This document shows positions 56,463-64,000 of a stretch of DNA of 64,000 bases, in pieces; the stretch's first letter is position 1, and every line of letters begins with the position of its first letter. Where the stretch lies: contig NZ_CANNBW010000004.1 of the NCBI RefSeq assembly GCF_947502995.1, forward strand, positions 158,740 through 222,739, given 5' to 3'. The stretch comes from an uncultured Tenacibaculum sp. Its GTDB lineage: Bacteria; Bacteroidota; Bacteroidia; Flavobacteriales; Flavobacteriaceae. The position numbers and the translations under genes were made by a program. The notes below the pieces were generated by a model. The model was not told the origin of the DNA. It worked only from the letters and a program-made list of their open reading frames with translations, and did not search any database.

Positions 56463-56575
56463 AAAAAAAGAGCCTTCTTTTAACAGAAGGCTCTCATTTA
56501 TTTTAAGGCTTATTCTATACTATTGGCTATTTCCCCCAAAACAAACAATAGTAGTATAATTTGGTTAAACCTTTG
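56463..56575 (-). ncRNA. Structured RNA candidate C: GGGGGAAA loop hairpin plus terminator
   Basis: Minus strand: 8-bp stem TACTATTG/CAATAGTA (56546-56553 with 56518-56525) whose loop contains GGGGGAAA (56530-56537), then a 10-bp terminator AGAGCCTTCT/AGAAGGCTCT (56469-56494) with T7. An upstream AGGTTTAA-N-CA stretch resembles the one before candidate B. It has no CCCCC partner. Confidence 0.4.
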
Positions 56576-56717
56576 TAGCATAATAGAATGAAGTTTATGC
56601 TACTTATCTCACGATACACGCAAATTTAGTTAAAGATTTAACAACTTTAAGTTAAACAAAACAGGAAAAACACTGTTTTTTAAATTTCTCTAAAACTGAT
56701 TCACAATATTTTAAAAT

Positions 56718-56805
56718 AAAAAAAGCCTCATTTCTGAGACTTTCTTTACTAGTGTTTACCTATTACATATCCCCCAATAGTAATCAAAACACATTTGTTT
56801 TGACA
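56718..56805 (-). ncRNA. Structured RNA candidate D: GGGGGATAT loop hairpin plus terminator
   Basis: Minus strand: a stem built from GTGTTT/AAACAC, TTAC/GTAA and TATT/AATA (56752-56764 with 56776-56792) presents GGGGGATATGT in the loop (CCCCC at 56771-56775 on the plus strand). A terminator-like AAG.CTCA/TGAG.CTT hairpin with T7 (56718-56742) follows. Located 226 bp from candidate C in the same 480-bp gap. An AAAACAGGAAAAACACTG motif (56658-56675) lies between them. Confidence 0.4.
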
Positions 56806-56867
56806 ATTAAAACTTTAAAAAGTCACATAAAACAAAATAATTAGGAGACATAAGTTTAAGAATTTCA

Positions 56868-58502
56868 TTATTTATTGTTTAATAGTTTTTTTGCTTGCTT
56901 AGCTATTTCTCCATTTTTATCCATAGCAATTACTTTTTCTAAAATTTGTTTCCCTTCTTTATTAGAACCTATTTTTATGTAGTTTTCTCCTAAACCTTTT
57001 AACGCTATGATTGAGTTTGGAAATAAATGTGTTACAAAAGAAAAAATTTGAATTGCTGCTTGAGGGTTGTAATTAGAAACTTGATTTCCTGATTTTATTA
57101 ATTCTGATTTAAAATCAAAAAATGAATATTTCGGATCTTGTATCATTTTAGGAATTTCAGTGGCTAATTTTTCTAATTGATTTGTATCGTATAAACTTCT
57201 GATATAATCCATTGGTTTATGAATAAAATTTTCAGCGTTAAAAGTTAATGCTGCTTGTAATACAGGATCTTGATTCGTAATATATTCTTTAAAACTCATT
57301 GTAATTGGAATTTGAGGAGCAATCCATTCTGCGTTTTCCCAAGCTGGCTTATCTTGCCACCAAGCAAATGATAAATACACAGGTATTTTACTATTCGGAA
57401 GTACTTCTGGACGTGCATCTCCCCAAAAATTCACATTTTCAGCAGTTGGTTCACCTACAAAAATTACGTTTGTATAATTATCTAATTCGTTCACTAAATT
57501 CTGACATGCAGAAAATGTTCTTCTACCAATAATTACATATAAATTTCCAACTTTATTAATTGCGTTAGATCTTATAATTTCTTTAATAATTGGTTTGTTT
57601 AAATAGTTGTTTCCACCCCCATTTAATCGTAAATCGATAATCAATTTTTCTACTTCATTATGTTCTATAAAATCAAAAACTCCTCTGTAAAAGTTTTCTG
57701 TATTTACAGATTTGTCGTCACTAATTTTACTGTGCCTTACGTATATAGCTTTATGTTTTGGTAAGTATTCCTGAAAATAAACTTTATCTAAGTGTTTTAA
57801 ATATAAAGGTGTTGAATTTTGGTTTCTAGCGGTTAACCAATTTTCATTTTGTTGTATATAACTATATTTTTTAGATACAGATTGTCCTTTTGGAAGTACA
57901 TTAAACTCCATTTGAAATACTTTACCATCTTTTTCTAAAGTAAGTTCTATAGTTTTTTGAAGTGTACTTGTAATCCTTTTTGCATGTAAAACTTCTGCTA
58001 TTGTTAAATAGTTAATTCCGTAAGCTTTAAAATATTGACTATTCTCTGAATTTACAACAGATTTGACCTTCTCTAAAGCCTCTGATATATCAATATTGTT
58101 GATTTTTAAAACTTTAGAACCCAATGCTTTTTCATACACTTTAGAAACTCCTTCAATAAAAATTCCGTCATTATATTCATACAGGTTGAAAGGAAAAGAA
58201 TGAAATTTCATGGGATTTAATCCAAAATATATTCCTGTATGTCCGTATTCAAAAGAAGCGATAATCTCAGTCATCCTGACAATAATTTCATGCTCTTGTA
58301 GATTCGGAATATCTTGGTGTAATTTTTTAATCTTTGTATCAAAGTCTGTCTTCGTGGTTTTAACAAATAAAGAGGTATAATCTTTATGAATTTTATGTTG
58401 CAAAAAATTAAGATCATTTCTCCAATCTTCAGTAGTTAAAGTTTTTTGAGCCGATAGTTGTACTACAATAAATATTGAAATTATATAGAATATTTTTTTC
58501 AT
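56868..58502 (-). CDS. S41-family peptidase with C-terminal TPR-like region
   Basis: A 544-aa secreted protein (signal peptide ends VQLSAQ). Residues ~190-400 contain the tail-specific-protease core: KLIIDLRLNGGGNNYLN, VIIGRRTFSACQNLVNEL with the Ser nucleophile, and FVGEPTAENVNFWGD. The C-terminal ~150 residues are helical and repeat-like, possibly TPR. The usual catalytic Lys is not identified. No operon partner. Confidence 0.8.
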   Translation of the reverse strand: MKKIFYIISIFIVVQLSAQKTLTTEDWRNDLNFLQHKIHKDYTSLFVKTTKTDFDTKIKKLHQDIPNLQEHEIIVRMTEIIASFEYGHTGIYFGLNPMKFHSFPFNLYEYNDGIFIEGVSKVYEKALGSKVLKINNIDISEALEKVKSVVNSENSQYFKAYGINYLTIAEVLHAKRITSTLQKTIELTLEKDGKVFQMEFNVLPKGQSVSKKYSYIQQNENWLTARNQNSTPLYLKHLDKVYFQEYLPKHKAIYVRHSKISDDKSVNTENFYRGVFDFIEHNEVEKLIIDLRLNGGGNNYLNKPIIKEIIRSNAINKVGNLYVIIGRRTFSACQNLVNELDNYTNVIFVGEPTAENVNFWGDARPEVLPNSKIPVYLSFAWWQDKPAWENAEWIAPQIPITMSFKEYITNQDPVLQAALTFNAENFIHKPMDYIRSLYDTNQLEKLATEIPKMIQDPKYSFFDFKSELIKSGNQVSNYNPQAAIQIFSFVTHLFPNSIIALKGLGENYIKIGSNKEGKQILEKVIAMDKNGEIAKQAKKLLNNK

Positions 58503-58681
58503 GGTAATAATTTTTAAAGAGATAATTACATCACAAATATTCTCTAATTTTGAACTGTATGATATTAGTTTCTATTGAATTGTAGTTTTTTATACTTGAA
58601 ATGTCACAGTTACATAAGATTCTAAAATAGATTCATAACTTTACATTGAAGAAATGTTTTCATTTATCAAACCAATATATC

Positions 58682-59590
58682 ATGAATCTATCTACATTAA
58701 ACTTAAAACAGCTAATAGCTGCAACTAGTGTAACACTAATTTTATTTTCTTGTAAACAAGAACAAAAAGAAAAAGAAGTTGTAAAAAAAGATACAACTAA
58801 AACAGACTTAAAAGCAGCTCTAACTTTTTATAGTTCTTTTGATAATGGCATTGAGGCAGATTTTGCACTTGGAGACAAGAAAATGTATACTGTACCCAAC
58901 AGAAAAGCTGTAGATTCTGCGAAAGTTGGATTGCATAAACCTGATATAACAAGACAAGACGGTAAAGGGAAATATGGAGCAGGTTTAGTATTTACAGAAC
59001 GTAGTTCTGGTAATATTTATTATCCTAGTGAAAAGAACATTAATTATAATACTGAAAATTGGAACGGAGCTGTTTCTTTTTGGTTAAGTTTAGATCCTGC
59101 TACTGATTTAAAACCAGGTTATTGTGATCCGATTCAAATTACTGATGTTAGTTATAATGATGCTGCTATTTGGGTAGATTTTACCAAGGAAAATCCGCGT
59201 GATTTTAGATTAGGAGTTATTGGTGATCGAGATGTTTGGAATCCAAACCCTGAAGGTCCAGATAACGAAAACCCTATTTTTAATAAAAGATTAACTGGAG
59301 TAAAAAATCCACCTTTCGGAACTGATAAATGGACTCATATTTTAATCAACTTTTCTGGTTTAAATACAAAAGAAGGAAAAGCATCTCTATACATGAATGG
59401 TGAACTTAAAGGAACACGTGAACAAATTGATACTCCTTTTACTTGGGATTTATCTAAATCGAGTATTTACTTAGGATTAAGTTATATAGGTCTTTTTGAT
59501 GAACTATCTATTTTCAATAGAAATTTAACCGATAAAGAAATCAAAACGTTATATAACTTAGAAAATGGAGTTCAAACCATTTTGAACTAA
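58682..59590 (+). CDS. LamG/concanavalin-A-like lectin lipoprotein
   Basis: About 302 aa from the ATG at 58682 (MNLSTLNLKQLIAA), chosen over an upstream in-frame TTG. A lipoprotein with lipobox LILFSC followed by a Lys/Glu-rich linker. The mature domain has the LamG/Con-A beta-sandwich pattern: ENWNGAVSFWLSLDPATDL, DKWTHILINFSGLNTKEGKASLYMNGELKGT and YIGLFDELSIFNRNLTDKEI. Binds or degrades a glycan; no catalytic residues are evident. Convergent with the LytTR gene, 5 bp apart. Confidence 0.85.
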   Translation: MNLSTLNLKQLIAATSVTLILFSCKQEQKEKEVVKKDTTKTDLKAALTFYSSFDNGIEADFALGDKKMYTVPNRKAVDSAKVGLHKPDITRQDGKGKYGAGLVFTERSSGNIYYPSEKNINYNTENWNGAVSFWLSLDPATDLKPGYCDPIQITDVSYNDAAIWVDFTKENPRDFRLGVIGDRDVWNPNPEGPDNENPIFNKRLTGVKNPPFGTDKWTHILINFSGLNTKEGKASLYMNGELKGTREQIDTPFTWDLSKSSIYLGLSYIGLFDELSIFNRNLTDKEIKTLYNLENGVQTILN

Positions 59591-59595
59591 AAGAA

Positions 59596-60351
59596 TTAAG
59601 AATTCATCCAAGATTTAAAATCACTTGTTTTTTGTCTACTCACAATAAATTCTTGATCTCTAGGATTAGACAAAGCTAATTTTACACGGTGATTGAAATA
59701 AGGATCTATCTTTTGAATTGAAAATTTTGAGACTATTTGTCCTCTATTTATCTTATAAAATTTAGTTTGATCTAAAGAGTTAAATAGTTGATCGATAGTC
59801 TCATCTATAATATATCGCTTAGTATTAGTTACCCCAAACGTTATACTATCTTGTGAATACACATACAAAAGTTCTGATATTCTAATTTGTACGAAACTAT
59901 TTCCTTCTTTGACTAAAATTCCGGCTCTTTCCTGTGGAGTTTGCAGGCTTCCTAATAATTCTTTCAAAACATCAGAAGATAAATTATTAGAGTTTGTATT
60001 AGACTTTTGGAACTTATTTAATGCCGTTTCTAAATCTTCTTGCTGTACTGGTTTTAAAAGATAATCTACGCTATTTACTTTAAATGCCTGAATAGCGTAC
60101 TGATCGAAAGCTGTTGTAAAAATTATAGGAGCTTCAATTTCTATTTTCTGAAAAATTTCAAAACTCAAGCCATCGGCCAATTGAATATCCATAAAAACTA
60201 AATCAGGGTCTGAGTTTTCTTTAAACCAAATTACAGTATCTTCAACAGTATCAATAACATCTAACAATTCGTAATTGAAAGAAGTTTTGTGTAATAAATT
60301 CTCCAATTGTCTTGCAGCGCGTGGTTCGTCTTCAATAATTAATATTTTCAT
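59596..60351 (-). CDS. LytTR-family response regulator
   Basis: A 251-aa response regulator. The receiver has the acidic pocket at IEDEPRAA, the phospho-Asp in LVFMDIQLADGL and Lys in YLLKPVQ; residues ~145-250 are a LytTR DNA-binding domain (ILVKEGNSFVQIRISELLYVYSQ, KINRGQIVSKFSI). Its partner is the histidine kinase 4 bp upstream. Last gene of the operon with the two membrane proteins. Confidence 0.92.
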   Translation of the reverse strand: MKILIIEDEPRAARQLENLLHKTSFNYELLDVIDTVEDTVIWFKENSDPDLVFMDIQLADGLSFEIFQKIEIEAPIIFTTAFDQYAIQAFKVNSVDYLLKPVQQEDLETALNKFQKSNTNSNNLSSDVLKELLGSLQTPQERAGILVKEGNSFVQIRISELLYVYSQDSITFGVTNTKRYIIDETIDQLFNSLDQTKFYKINRGQIVSKFSIQKIDPYFNHRVKLALSNPRDQEFIVSRQKTSDFKSWMNS

Positions 60352-60355
60352 AGCC

Positions 60356-61426
60356 TTATTTTTGATTTTGTATTTTTAATAAAGGAAGAATTACTGTGAA
60401 AAACTCACCATCGTTATTAATCTCTATGGCTTTATCAGATACTAAACTGTATCGTCTTGTGATATTCTTTAATCCGATTTTGGTAGAAGGTAATTGCGTA
60501 GATTTTTTTTGAATTTTATTACTCACAATTAATTGATTTCCTTCAGTTTTTACAGAGACTATTAAAGGTTTAGCTTTTGAAACTACATTGTGTTTTATTG
60601 CATTTTCAATTAAAAGTTGCAAACTCATAGGAATAATCATAGTAGACAATTTATCCTCTGAAATGTCCCAATCTATAACTAAATTGTCTCCAAATCGTTC
60701 TTTCTGAATATGAATGTAAGACTTTACAAACTTGAGTTCTTCATGAAGTTGCAATAAATTAGAATTCCCTGACTCTAAAATAAAACGATACACATCAGAA
60801 AGTTTATCAACAAACACTTTTGCATCTTCTTTGTCTTCTACATCAATTATATCTCGTAACGTATTCAAACTATTGAACAAAAAATGTGGTTTAGCTTGAT
60901 TCGTTAAAGTATCTAACTGTGCTTGAATCATTACTTGTTTTGTTTGTTCTTCTTCACGTATCGATTTTTTTAAACGTACGTAATAATATATAGCTTCATA
61001 AATAGCCATATCCATAACAACTATAATAGTTATTGCTAACAGTACTTTAAAACTCATGGTGTGTCTTGAAGTAATATCAAAAAGGCTAAAGAAATAAGTC
61101 AGAAAATAATTACCAAAGAAATCTGCAGCAAAAATTACTGTTACAATAGCTATAAAAAGTATTGTAATACGTTTAAAATCATCTTTAAAATCTGGGAACT
61201 TTCTTCGCAAAAAGATTAAAATAGCTCTAATGACAAACCAATCTATAATTGTAAAAAACAATGATGAACTCCATCGTATAAATAAGATGATGAATGGATT
61301 ATCCATCGACATATCATTGAAAAGAAAACTAGTTACAAAACTAATTACAATAATACCGATTACACTAAACCAAAAGTCATTAAAACCTAAATACTGTATA
61401 CGTTTTTCTTTATCGAACAATTTCAT
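60356..61426 (-). CDS. LytS-type sensor histidine kinase
   Basis: A 356-aa membrane kinase. About four transmembrane helices occupy residues 15-150; the HisKA_3-like/His_kinase domain has NQAKPHFLFNSLNTLRD (phosphorylated His) and the ATP-binding N-box LLIENAIKHN with a short G-box region (TKIGLKNITRRY). No extracytoplasmic domain, so it probably senses something in or near the membrane. It phosphorylates the LytTR regulator that follows. Confidence 0.92.
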   Translation of the reverse strand: MKLFDKEKRIQYLGFNDFWFSVIGIIVISFVTSFLFNDMSMDNPFIILFIRWSSSLFFTIIDWFVIRAILIFLRRKFPDFKDDFKRITILFIAIVTVIFAADFFGNYFLTYFFSLFDITSRHTMSFKVLLAITIIVVMDMAIYEAIYYYVRLKKSIREEEQTKQVMIQAQLDTLTNQAKPHFLFNSLNTLRDIIDVEDKEDAKVFVDKLSDVYRFILESGNSNLLQLHEELKFVKSYIHIQKERFGDNLVIDWDISEDKLSTMIIPMSLQLLIENAIKHNVVSKAKPLIVSVKTEGNQLIVSNKIQKKSTQLPSTKIGLKNITRRYSLVSDKAIEINNDGEFFTVILPLLKIQNQK

Positions 61427-61429
61427 AAT

Positions 61430-62233
61430 TTATAATCGTATAAATGGTAATCCTTGTTTTGCTTGATAAAATGTAAAAGCAATCCACAAAGCATATAACA
61501 ATCCGAAAACAGTAACTACAATAATTTTATTACGATCTGTTGTATTCCATTTTTTAGAAAGCATGAATGCGAATAAAGGAATTATTTGTAAGCCATGCAA
61601 ACCAAAAAAATGTGCTACTCTTAAATCTCCAGCAATTGTACTCCAATTTACTAAAGGTAAACCTTCTCCTCCATCAGTTACGCCAACATTATGTGCTAAT
61701 TGACTGATCATTTGTCCACCAACCCAACTTCCAGCAACAATAATAATCCATCCCATTAAAATTGCCCATTGAACTGATTTTTCTACTTTAAGTTTCAATC
61801 TAATCGTTTCAAAAATAAAAAGTATCATAATTAAAACGTTGATAGCAACTAAAATTCCCATTGCAGCAAATAGTAAACCATCTAACAAAGAGGATTCATT
61901 GTAATGTGATTTAACTCCTCTTATTCCCTGAGCTACAATAATACCTGTTTCAATTAGTAAAGTCCATGAAACAATATTATTAAGTATATTTTTCTTTGTT
62001 TTAGAAAATGGATATAAGGTCATGAAATATCCAAGAGTTAGAATGTAAATTGCTCCAGAAATCAAGAATTTTAAAGGTTTTATCCAAACATTTACTCCCA
62101 TTAAAACTCTGTCATCAACAAAAACTCCAATAATGGCAACAATAGCGAAGATTAAATGTGCTAAAACAATACTATAAAGTATAGGACTTTCTTTTTTTAC
62201 TGTGCTGAATACATGTGTGATATACTTTTTCAT
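61430..62233 (-). CDS. Multi-pass membrane protein upstream of LytS/LytR genes
   Basis: A ~267-aa protein from ATG 62233 (MKKYITHVFSTVKKES); an ATG 27 codons further upstream overlaps the preceding gene and is rejected. About seven hydrophobic helices; no named family recognised. Recognisable stretches are VWIKPLKFLISGAIYILTLGYFM and WSTIAGDLRVAHFFGLHGLQIIPLFAFML. Its stop lies 3 bp before the kinase start, so it may be a sensory partner of the kinase. Confidence 0.7.
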   Translation of the reverse strand: MKKYITHVFSTVKKESPILYSIVLAHLIFAIVAIIGVFVDDRVLMGVNVWIKPLKFLISGAIYILTLGYFMTLYPFSKTKKNILNNIVSWTLLIETGIIVAQGIRGVKSHYNESSLLDGLLFAAMGILVAINVLIMILFIFETIRLKLKVEKSVQWAILMGWIIIVAGSWVGGQMISQLAHNVGVTDGGEGLPLVNWSTIAGDLRVAHFFGLHGLQIIPLFAFMLSKKWNTTDRNKIIVVTVFGLLYALWIAFTFYQAKQGLPFIRL

Positions 62234-62235
62234 GA

Positions 62236-62652
62236 CTATACTTTTTTTATTGATTTGATAATCATGAATAAAAGAAAACCAACTGGTCCGAACATAAATG
62301 TTCCAAACAAACATGGAGCCATTACTACAGGATGAATTTTAAGTTCTTTATTTTGATCTAACATCCACATTCCAACAACAAGATCGAAAGCTAAATAATG
62401 AACCCAACCTGCTAATACTGCATTCTCTACAGTAAATAATTGCATTACAGAAGCTAAACTTCCGAAATCCATCATTCCTCCTTGTTGTAAGGAAATGATA
62501 ATATAAATCGCATAGATTATTGATAACAATAAAGGAATGATTTTAAAATCGATTAAAAATCGAGTTACCTTCCATTTCGGTAAAAAAATCATTAAAATCC
62601 ACATCGGCATAGCTAGCATACCAGCAATAGAGAAAACTTGAGATGGTGTCAT
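62236..62652 (-). CDS. ABA4-like membrane protein
   Basis: A 138-aa protein with four hydrophobic helices. TPSQVFSIAGMLAMPMWILMIF, FTVENAVLAGWVHYLAFDLVVGMWML and PCLFGTFMFGPVGFLLF match the ABA4-like family (DUF4281), named after a plant protein needed for neoxanthin synthesis. In a flavobacterium a carotenoid role is possible but unproven. First gene of the operon, 2 bp before the next membrane protein. Confidence 0.82.
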   Translation of the reverse strand: MTPSQVFSIAGMLAMPMWILMIFLPKWKVTRFLIDFKIIPLLLSIIYAIYIIISLQQGGMMDFGSLASVMQLFTVENAVLAGWVHYLAFDLVVGMWMLDQNKELKIHPVVMAPCLFGTFMFGPVGFLLFMIIKSIKKV

Positions 62653-62775
62653 ATTGAATTGTTTTTTTAATTATGCTCAAATATGCCATCTTAATATAAG
62701 AAACAGAACTTCAATATTTTGAAATGTCGTCTTTTAAAGTTGAATTGTCACCCAAAAGAAAAAATATCAAAAATG

Positions 62776-63855
62776 TTACATCTGAGTATTTACATATTCA
62801 GGATGAGGCTTAGGAATTTCATTTTTATTATCTCCAATCATTTCTCTAATATCAATTTCAATTCCTCTAGAAATAGTAGTTATAGGAACATCATTAGCAA
62901 TTCCTTCGAAAGGATTTTCAGAAACATCACCAATACGCTCCATCGTGAAAAATATCCAAGAAATAATAATACTGAATGGAATAGTTAACCAAATGAAATT
63001 ATCTGCCATAAAACTAAATAATAATCCAGTACTTTCTGTTTTTAGTAGCGTCTGCCCTATTTTTTCAAACTCAGTCATTAAACCAAATGGTAATAATGTT
63101 ACAAAAATCCATGCAAAAAATAAGTTTAATGTAGCAAATTGTCTTGGATAAGGAAAGTTCTTAATTCGTTCAGCTTTACCTTGTAAAGTAAACAACTCAC
63201 CAATCATATTTTTAAATTCCATATGACGAAAATCATCAATTAAACCTTGGAATTTTAATTCTTTTATATGTTTTGATTGAAGGTTTAATACAGAGGTTTG
63301 TTTGTTCGTCATACTCAAAACAATTTGTTTTTCTTCTTCAGATAAGTATCCTTTTAATTCATCATCTAAAGAATATACATATTCTTGAATATGCATCTTT
63401 TTCATAACTTCCTTATCTGATCTATTACTTGAAGTCGTTTCCCAAGCTTTTTTTACTCTTAAAGCGTGCCTTAGAGCAGTCATCCAAGCGACATGACGTA
63501 AAATCAATTCTTTTTTAATTTTAAAAAACTCTTCATCTGTTTTATCTTTTGTAGTATACTCATTAGTGATAAAATCATTAACCATAGTAGCAAAAAGTCG
63601 AGAAGCATTTACAATACCTCCATAAATTTTTCTAGCTTCCCAAAGACGACCATAAGAAGCGTTGTTTTTAAAACCAATAATAAATGCTAAAGCGGTACCA
63701 ATTAAACCAATTGGTAACCATGGCAAATGCAACCATTTCCAATTTAATACTTCATATAAAATAACAGGAATAGTTGCTAACAAAGCGAAAATATAAATGT
63801 AACGCCTAGTCCAACTTAACATTCTTCTTATAGAATAATTCTTTTTGGTATACAT
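62776..63855 (-). CDS. Bestrophin-family anion channel
   Basis: A 359-aa membrane protein of the bestrophin family (bacterial RFP-TM type). WLPIGLIGTALAFIIGFKNNASYGRLWEARKIYGGIVNASR is the diagnostic segment, and PFEGIANDVPITTISRGIEIDIREMIGD near the end is the conserved C-terminal helix. Bacterial members are pentameric anion or cation channels. It lies 123 bp upstream of the ABA4-like gene, on the same strand, and may belong to the same regulon. Confidence 0.9.
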   Translation of the reverse strand: MYTKKNYSIRRMLSWTRRYIYIFALLATIPVILYEVLNWKWLHLPWLPIGLIGTALAFIIGFKNNASYGRLWEARKIYGGIVNASRLFATMVNDFITNEYTTKDKTDEEFFKIKKELILRHVAWMTALRHALRVKKAWETTSSNRSDKEVMKKMHIQEYVYSLDDELKGYLSEEEKQIVLSMTNKQTSVLNLQSKHIKELKFQGLIDDFRHMEFKNMIGELFTLQGKAERIKNFPYPRQFATLNLFFAWIFVTLLPFGLMTEFEKIGQTLLKTESTGLLFSFMADNFIWLTIPFSIIISWIFFTMERIGDVSENPFEGIANDVPITTISRGIEIDIREMIGDNKNEIPKPHPEYVNTQM

Positions 63856-63967
63856 AATGTTTTAAATTAAAGTAAGTAGATTTTATATTAGATTTTTCTT
63901 TTCAATATAGAAAGATTTACACGTAACTAAATCACTCTGCACTGAAAGTACAGAGGTTTATTATACT

Positions 63968-63989
63968 GGGGACTAAAAGTCCCCTTTTT
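63968..63989 (+). terminator. Orphan plus-strand terminator hairpin
   Basis: GGGGACT (63968-63974), AAA loop, AGTCCCC (63978-63984) and T5. A second hairpin, CTCTGCAC/GTACAGAG, lies just upstream. No plus-strand gene precedes it in the window, so it may end a small RNA or an unrecognised transcript starting after 63855. Confidence 0.6.
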
Positions 63990-64000
63990 CATTCTAATAT

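Noticed and set aside
1..64000. CRISPR arrays, tRNA and rRNA genes, transposases, integrases.
   Set aside because: No spaced direct repeats, no tRNA-like TTCGA arm with matching stems, and no recognisable mobile-element protein were found by reading.

Overview
The window is AT-rich chromosomal DNA from a member of the Bacteroidota, most likely the Flavobacteriaceae (a Tenacibaculum- or Polaribacter-like marine flavobacterium; the genus is a guess from overall gene flavour). Supporting signs are many lipoproteins with short signal peptides, a carboxypeptidase-regulatory-domain TonB receptor, the absence of consistent Shine-Dalgarno sequences, Bacteroidota-style TAnnTTTG promoters, BspA-type repeat proteins and DUF4251/DUF2721/ABA4-like families. 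No phage, plasmid, insertion sequence, CRISPR array, rRNA or tRNA gene was seen.

Layout. 1-5.4 kb: the 3' end of an alpha-glucan utilisation locus (a GH31 alpha-glucosidase cut by the window edge, then two GH13 lipoprotein amylases). 5.6-12.6 kb: small secreted proteins (a crystallin-like lipoprotein, DUF4251, a rhodanese), RlmF, a membrane-anchored winged-helix regulator with a divergent lipoprotein gene, and a TonB receptor. 12.6-18.3 kb: the four-gene ligase-associated DNA repair operon (nuclease, ATP-dependent ligase, Lhr-like helicase, PdeM), with start/stop overlaps throughout. 18.3-29.2 kb: a lipoprotein/TerB-like pair, an SbtA-like bicarbonate transporter with a divergent LysR regulator, a universal stress protein, a giant AsmA-like protein and two DEAD-box helicases. 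29.4-34.8 kb: an unusual operon that encodes two different Rieske fusions (Rieske-TPP enzyme and Rieske-glutamate-synthase-like FMN enzyme) plus a DUF2721 membrane protein and an NTF2-like protein, preceded by an AraC regulator, a good promoter and a candidate 21-bp-spaced operator. 34.9-43.7 kb: accessory proteins, including a sortilin-like BNR-repeat protein broken by a one-base frameshift. 43.8-50.1 kb: a pirin/CDGSH/GNAT cluster and a three-gene surface operon behind a Crp/Fnr regulator. 50.2-54.6 kb: gamma-glutamyltransferase, YfcC-like carrier and M20 deacylase. 55-64 kb: HMA protein, aminotransferase, S41 protease, LamG lipoprotein, then an operon pairing ABA4-like membrane proteins with a LytS/LytR two-component system, and a bestrophin.

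The most novel-looking signal is non-coding. The long intergenic gaps at 37.6-37.85, 41.2-41.3, 54.7-54.96 and 56.46-56.8 kb carry members of one family of structured elements, read on the minus strand. Four copies show a hairpin whose apical loop contains GGGGGA, formed by arms of unrelated sequence, followed by a hairpin that in three copies ends in a T-run. Three copies show a CCCCC module followed by a hairpin and a terminator. In two gaps both types occur together with an exact GGGGGAAA/TTTCCCCC complementarity 137-156 bp apart. This looks like a dispersed family of small RNAs or RNA-based switches.
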